From Hevea brasiliensis (lineage: Eukaryota > Streptophyta > Magnoliopsida > Malpighiales > Euphorbiaceae), in the NCBI RefSeq assembly GCF_030052815.1, contig NC_079510.1, forward strand, positions 3,687,528 to 3,751,527: a stretch of DNA of 64,000 bases. The letters are read 5' to 3'. A program made the translations under genes and the position numbers. Of this stretch, positions 58,612 to 64,000 are shown one piece after another. The notes under the pieces were generated by a model. It was not told the DNA's origin. It worked only from the letters and a program-made list of their open reading frames with translations, and ran no database searches. Within the stretch, counting starts at the first letter, position 1. The number at the start of each line of letters is the position of its first letter.

Positions 58612-61037
58612 AAGGTGACTCGCATTGTTATTTTCTTAGTGCTTGCAATTTCTTCAATGCTACTTAGACTTATTATTTAACTTTACAGGTAGCAACAAAG
58701 ACAATGCCTGAAAGCAATATTCATCGAGGAGATGATGAACTTGGGGGTTGCCAGGAGCACTCATACTATCACAATGTATTCATCCTTTCCTTTTTTCTTG
58801 TTTTCTTTTAATAAGAGAATGATTTCTACTAATGGAATTTAAAATAGTTCCATGTTGTGATTGCTTTTATTTGTATTTATTGTTGATAATCAAATAAAAT
58901 TCTGAACTTGAAGTTCTTATTTTTAGGTATTTGGCATGTTGATGGCAAGATCAACATTTGAAGGCATGAAATTAGCCAATGAAAATAAGCGTCCCTTTGT
59001 TCTTACTAGGGCTGGATTTATTGGCAGTCAAAAGTATGCTGCAACATGGACAGGAGACAACGTTTCAAATTGGGAGCATCTGCACATGTCCATCTCCATG
59101 GTTCTTCAATTGGTGAGTAATATATGAAGTTTGAGAAACTAGATTGTTGTAATTTAGGGCTAGAAGTCTTAGGAAAATATGGAAAATTGAACATACGAGA
59201 GGTCTACAGTTTATGAATGTCTTGTATGAATATCATTAACAAAGTTTGCCTGATCAAAATGATGAAGATTACGCACCTTGCATCCTCTTTTCTCTGGATC
59301 ATTGGATTTTTGGGCTAGCAATCTTAGTTTTATGCATAATTGAACCATGGATTGATTTGAATTGCTTTAGGAGGAAAAGGCTATCAAATGTGCAACAATG
59401 AAAAAATAGTTGGAACAAATGGCTTTCGTAAAGTTTTTGCATATGTTGAACTAAGGACATGATTCTATTAGGGCTTTGATTTTAAACGTTGTAAAACTTC
59501 ACTTATAGAGACCTTTATTTGTCCTTTATTTGTTTCTATTATTGTATCAAATAATGGCTACTAATGAATTTTGAATGCCCCATTAAGACCTTGATGCCCT
59601 AAATGATACTTAGAAAAAAGTTGCGTGGTTAACTACTTTCTATGCAAATGATGTTGTGATTATAAGATATGATATTGAAGGTATTCAAGCACTATATAGA
59701 TGTTAAGGCCCCTGATTAGGGATCACGTTACAGGTCTATGGATAGAATTTGTAGGTTGTTTTGAAGTTTATAAGGGGAGTGTAACAGGGTTTTTCTTCTT
59801 ACCACCTACGATTGCTAACTTATGGGCTTGTCAGAGAGCACGCGAAAATCTCCTAAGTTGAAAGTGTATTCTAATCAGTTTGGTATTCTAGGAATGTATA
59901 TGTGTATAGATGATTAGTGTTCAATCAATATAACAACTACATATCTATTTTCTCAGTCTTTGTTTATTTTGATTGTCTTTTCACCCTAAATAGCATATCT
60001 ATTTTGTTGAATTTTATTCTTTTGTCGATCTCATTTTCCTTATCATAATCCCCCTTGTCTTCCATTCTTCCTTCTTTTCTTGAATTGTTCATTGATTCTT
60101 TGTATTTTTCAAAGCATAGTTTGATTTGGAAGGAAGTAGAAAATAATTGTCTTTTTATCTAGAGGAAAATAAATTACTTCAATAATAGAAATACCTTATG
60201 GGTTCATTACTTGCAACATAATTATTTTCTCTAATTTTGGTTTTACTTTTTGAATAGGGACTCAGTGGTCAACCATTTTCAGGACCTGATATTGGCGGAT
60301 TTGTTGGAAATGCAACGCCTAAGCTTTTTGGAAGGTGGATGGGTGTCGGTGCAATGTTTCCTTTCTGTCGTGGGCATTCTGAAAAAGCCTCTTTTGACCA
60401 TGAGCCATGGTCTTTTGGAGATGAGGTTTGTCCTCTGCACTAGCAATTTGATAGTAACCATCTTTAGATTTCCTACTACTGATATGTATATAGATATTCC
60501 ATTTAATTAGGCAAAGCCCAAAGTTGATTTAATGCTATGGTAGATTTGTTTAGACCTGAACCTGAGATAACTATGTAAAATATTTCTTTTTCATAAGTAT
60601 CATAGCTTATATCATGTTGCTTTAATATCATGTTTGCACCTATCTTATCTCTTTCTAAATTTTCTATATTGCTTTTCAAGTTTATCTTAATTATCCTATC
60701 ATGCTGGCAACTATGTTATGAACTTACTTCAGTTCCAACTTCCAATAGTGTGAAGAAGTTTGTCGTCGGGCATTAAAGAGACGTTATCGCCTTATACCAC
60801 ACTTATATACTCTATTTTATGATGCTCATATAATGGGTACCCCAGTGATGACTCCTACCTTCTTCGCTGGTATGTGCTTGTGCCCTTGAATAATCCAATT
60901 TCATTTGAATGAGTTTGGAAAAAATATGTTCTTTTTAGTGCTTAATGTATGCAAATTGCTTTTGCAGATCCAACAAATCCTAGCTTAAGGACCATTGAAA
61001 ATTCCTTCCTTTTGGGTCCACTTTTGGTTTATGCAAG

Positions 61038-64000
61038 GTTTTGCTCTCTTTATTTTCAGATAAATCACTAGGTTATGAAACAAACGTATATGTGCTTTGT
61101 TGACTTTATATCAATGCACACAATATGGGTTGGTTTATAAGTTTTTCTTTGAACTAATACTTATTGCTATGTTACATAAAGACCATTGTGTGGTATAATG
61201 ATAAGAGCTTAAGTTTTCAATGGAATGTTTACAATTATAAGGACTGATAGTGATTCATGTAAGGAGTGTTGTTGTGTTACGTATAAGAGAAGGGGAGAAG
61301 GCTGATAAGTAGCTTATTCTAAATTAATTATAGTAGGCACAATTAGCCGTAGTTATTTATGATTTGTTATATAACAAACTATAATATATACATATTCAAT
61401 TGTAAAGTGGGAATTCATTGATTGATAGACTGAGAATTCAACACTATTCTTCTCCTTCTCCTCCTCCTTTTCCCACTCTCATTTCCCTTAATTCCTTAGG
61501 ACTAGTTTTCCATTCCTAACATGTTTCCAAAATTGCCTTATGGGGTCTTACTTGCCATTCCCATAATTGTAACCACCTCATATTTTTTTTCCCCAGTCTT
61601 CCCATCACATGTTATGGCTAATCAAATCTCCATTCTTTTTGCTGCACATAGGAGGCATTTGGTATAAGGTTAACAAGGGCTAATAATTACCCTTGTAACT
61701 TTTAACGCCTCATTAATGTTGTTTGGATACTTAAAAGATTATGTTAAATTTTTACTTCATTAATATTTAAAACCTTTTGAGGGGTTAAATACTAACCTTG
61801 GGAGGACTTGGTTAAGAATTACTTTCTTTAAATGTTAAAACTTGCAAAAATAACATTTAACTCTTAATTTTTTAATCTTTTACCAAGCACACTCTTAGGG
61901 GTAATCAAATGAAAAGAACCAAAATTGAAAAAGTGAAATTGAAAAAAATGGTTAGATGAGCCGATTAAATTAGATAATAGCATGGTTTTTCATTTTGGGC
62001 ATGTGCAGGAAGTGGCACAGTAGGATAAATTGAGAGAATGGAGATTGAAATGGTTTGGATGTGTGCCTTGCAGACTAAGCAAACTCATCAATGTAGAAGG
62101 TTGGGCACATTGAATTTAAGTGATAAGAGAAAGGAAGTAAGGCTAGAGCTACTATGACATGGGAGGAAATAGTGAGGAGTATATAATACTAAATCAATAA
62201 AAAAAATGGAGCAAATGGATCTGTATATCCAACGCCAATTAGTTTTGGATTAAGGACACCAATACAAGCTTATAAGGGACCTAACAACCTACAAGCTCAA
62301 TGCGGGAGCCTACAACTTGTTTAAAAGAGAGAAAAGACTAAAAATTTTTGCACACTTTATTCCTTATTTCAAACCATGTATTAATACTATTATTATTGGG
62401 CTTTATTTGGAATAATACATTTGATTACATAATTAACTCATTATTATAGATTGTTGCTGATCAATATAATCAAATCATAGCCGTAGATTGCTACATAATT
62501 TCTATAATAAGAACTCGCTTATCATACCTGTGTGAAAAGAGAAAACTTGGTTTTCTTTCTTTAATTAAATTGGTTTACTCTTTCGGTCGCATGAATTTGG
62601 CTCTCCCAGTCTTGTGGTCTTACATACCTGATCCAGGCTCTCAGATCAAATCTACCAGTCTTCCAGTCTACCGCCCTTGGGGAAGGCACCGGATCAACTC
62701 CACTAGTCTTATAGTTTACTTATTCCCCCATTGCCCTTTTCCTCAGTCTCTTGTACATCTTCCCCTAACTTGGAATGGAGCTTGTCCTCAAGTGAGAAGT
62801 CAAGGACGTGGAATGTACGTGGTTAATGTATCCTAAAAAGCTTCCACAATACATTTACCTTACAATGCATGAGTAGTTCCAATTTGTCTCTAGAATATCA
62901 ATGATCTAAAATGGCTTGTGGTGGGTTAAATACTGTGAAGGTTAATGCGTCAGGTAAAGTGGGAGTGATATGGTGGGTGCCAGGATGAAACAGTATTATT
63001 TGAGACACATAGAACACTAGGTGAATCTTTCAATTGGGTGGGAGGGAGAGCTTATAAAGTAGTAGAGCCAATCTTTTGGATTACGAGGTATGGTCCGTAA
63101 TATTTGGCATTCAGTTTATTATTTGAACATTTTTGTGATAAAGGTTTGCCTCGCGATTTGGAACACATGATCTGGATTCTGGAACCTAAGGGGAGAAGGC
63201 AAATCTGGTAACTATGGTTTAGTGAAAGAGTTGAAATAGCTTTTGTGTGGTTTTTATCTCCCATGTATATTGGACTAGAATCCATAAAGCTTTTCATTTC
63301 TATATCTCAACTCTTTCCTTTAACATGGAAAAATTTTAGTTCTTGTGGTAGATATTTAAAGTCTGACTCAAGTCTGATCCATTGAGTTACAATCATATTG
63401 GAAGGAAAGTGAATTTAGTTGCAGACTGGGCAGCTGAATCATCCATAATGGTTGTTCTTCCCCCAAATTGGTTTTCTAGTCCTGCTCCCCCACTTTCCAT
63501 CCTTTTTAAAAGACGTGTCAATTTCTTCTGTGGAGTGAAGTTATGATGTTCTAAAAAAAGGCGCTAAACTGTAAAAAAAAATCCAAACTTTTAAGTTTTT
63601 GCAATTATATCCAGTCCTATTTTTTGACAATTGTAGCTAAATTTCAAAAGTATGTTGCAATTGTAGCCCCATGGTCAAAATTAAGTATAATGATGCTAAC
63701 ATGACATCCAACTCAGCCAAAAAAATATATTATTTTATTAATTGGTATTGCATTTCTTACAACCTAATAATAAAACATCAAAACCTTTTCAATTTTTTTC
63801 AATTTTAGCCAAATTTAAAGGTTTGTATTAATTATAGCCAATTGACCCAAATTAAATAATTTTCTTTACATAATATAGAAGTAATGTGGGTTGGCTTATA
63901 AGTTTTTCTTTGAGTTAATACTTATAGCTACGTTACATAAAGACCATTATGAGGTATAATGGTAAGAGCTTAAGCTTTCAATGGAATGGTTGCAATTCTA
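61038..64000 (+). other. GH31 copy B intron 13, incomplete
   Basis: Duplicate of 33,853-36,816: first direct repeat (about 61,123), MITE (61,651-61,894), LINE tail (about 61,990-62,275), gypsy remnant (63,052-63,297, minus strand) and the start of the second direct repeat (from about 63,884). No gene is seen. The window ends inside this intron. Confidence 0.8.

Larger units (their letters stand above)
54926..61037 (+). pseudogene. Second GH31 copy, exons 5-8 deleted (copy B)
   Basis: Retained exons: 54,926-55,147, 55,276-55,344, 55,571-55,708, 55,799-55,916 (exons 1-4), then 58,689-58,775, 58,927-59,112, 60,258-60,425, 60,749-60,869 and 60,968-61,037 (exons 9-13). The deletion removes the start of the barrel and the nucleophile exon (GIWNDMNEP). 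Exon 4 ends in phase 1 and exon 9 starts in phase 0, so direct splicing would also shift the frame. The promoter region, start codon and remaining exons are almost unchanged from copy A (one noted change is Ile to Thr near residue 41), so the loss is recent. It might still be transcribed. Exons after 13 would lie beyond 64,000. Confidence 0.92.
51357..64000 (+). repeat. Duplicated unit, copy B (continues past the window)
   Basis: It matches 15,841-36,816 in the same order and orientation, minus an 8.4-kb deletion at 58,608-58,611. The left edge joins gypsy pol through a shared TGAGAG-type sequence. Microsatellites are shorter than in copy A, and the poly-G tract differs. Homology still runs at the window end, so the remaining GH31 exons may follow. 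Confidence 0.95.

Overview
This is nuclear DNA from a flowering plant, almost certainly a eudicot. It is AT-rich, has GT-AG introns, carries a plant glycoside hydrolase family 31 (GH31) gene, and has dense plant transposable elements (Ty3/gypsy chromovirus, Ty1/copia, TRIM, MITEs, LINE). The style of repeats and genes would fit Malpighiales/Euphorbiaceae, but I cannot fix the species. There are no bacterial, organellar or CRISPR features.

Layout. (1) 1-15,840 is a nested retrotransposon block. A nearly complete, recently inserted Tekay/Del-type chromovirus (3,024-13,889; 5-bp target duplication AGAGC) splits the start of an older minus-strand gag-like gene. A partial LTR of the same family occupies 1-1,917. 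A complete 392-bp TRIM element (14,779-15,170; target duplication GTTGG) sits to the right. (2) 15,841-43,845 holds the main gene, a GH31 alpha-glucosidase most like plant heteroglycan glucosidase 1 (HGL1). Twenty coding exons give 871 uninterrupted codons, but the last exon(s) are missing. Its large introns carry a whole copia element, a hAT-like element, a CACTA-like element, MITEs, a LINE tail and a probable solo LTR. (3) 43,846-51,356 is a scrambled junction zone. It contains a tRNA-related repeat, a third partial GH31 copy (exons 10-13, frameshifted), a truncated long LTR into which an 884-bp foldback composite inserted, and a decayed gypsy pol fragment. (4) 51,357-64,000 is a second, highly similar copy of 15,841-36,816. 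It has an 8.4-kb deletion that removes GH31 exons 5-8, including the catalytic nucleophile, so it is a pseudogene.

How the parts relate. The window records a tandem (or mis-assembled haplotypic) duplication of one GH31 locus whose breakpoints lie in retroelement sequence and show short microhomology. Only copy A keeps the catalytic exons, and even it lacks its 3' end here. The missing end may lie beyond 64,000 or have been lost. Differences between duplicated sequences cluster at CAG/CTG (CHG) sites in the chromovirus and in the third GH31 copy. That pattern could be real, or could be a consensus artefact at methylated cytosines.

Exon coordinates were deduced by eye from splice signals and reading-frame continuity. 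Family assignments come from motif recognition without database searches.
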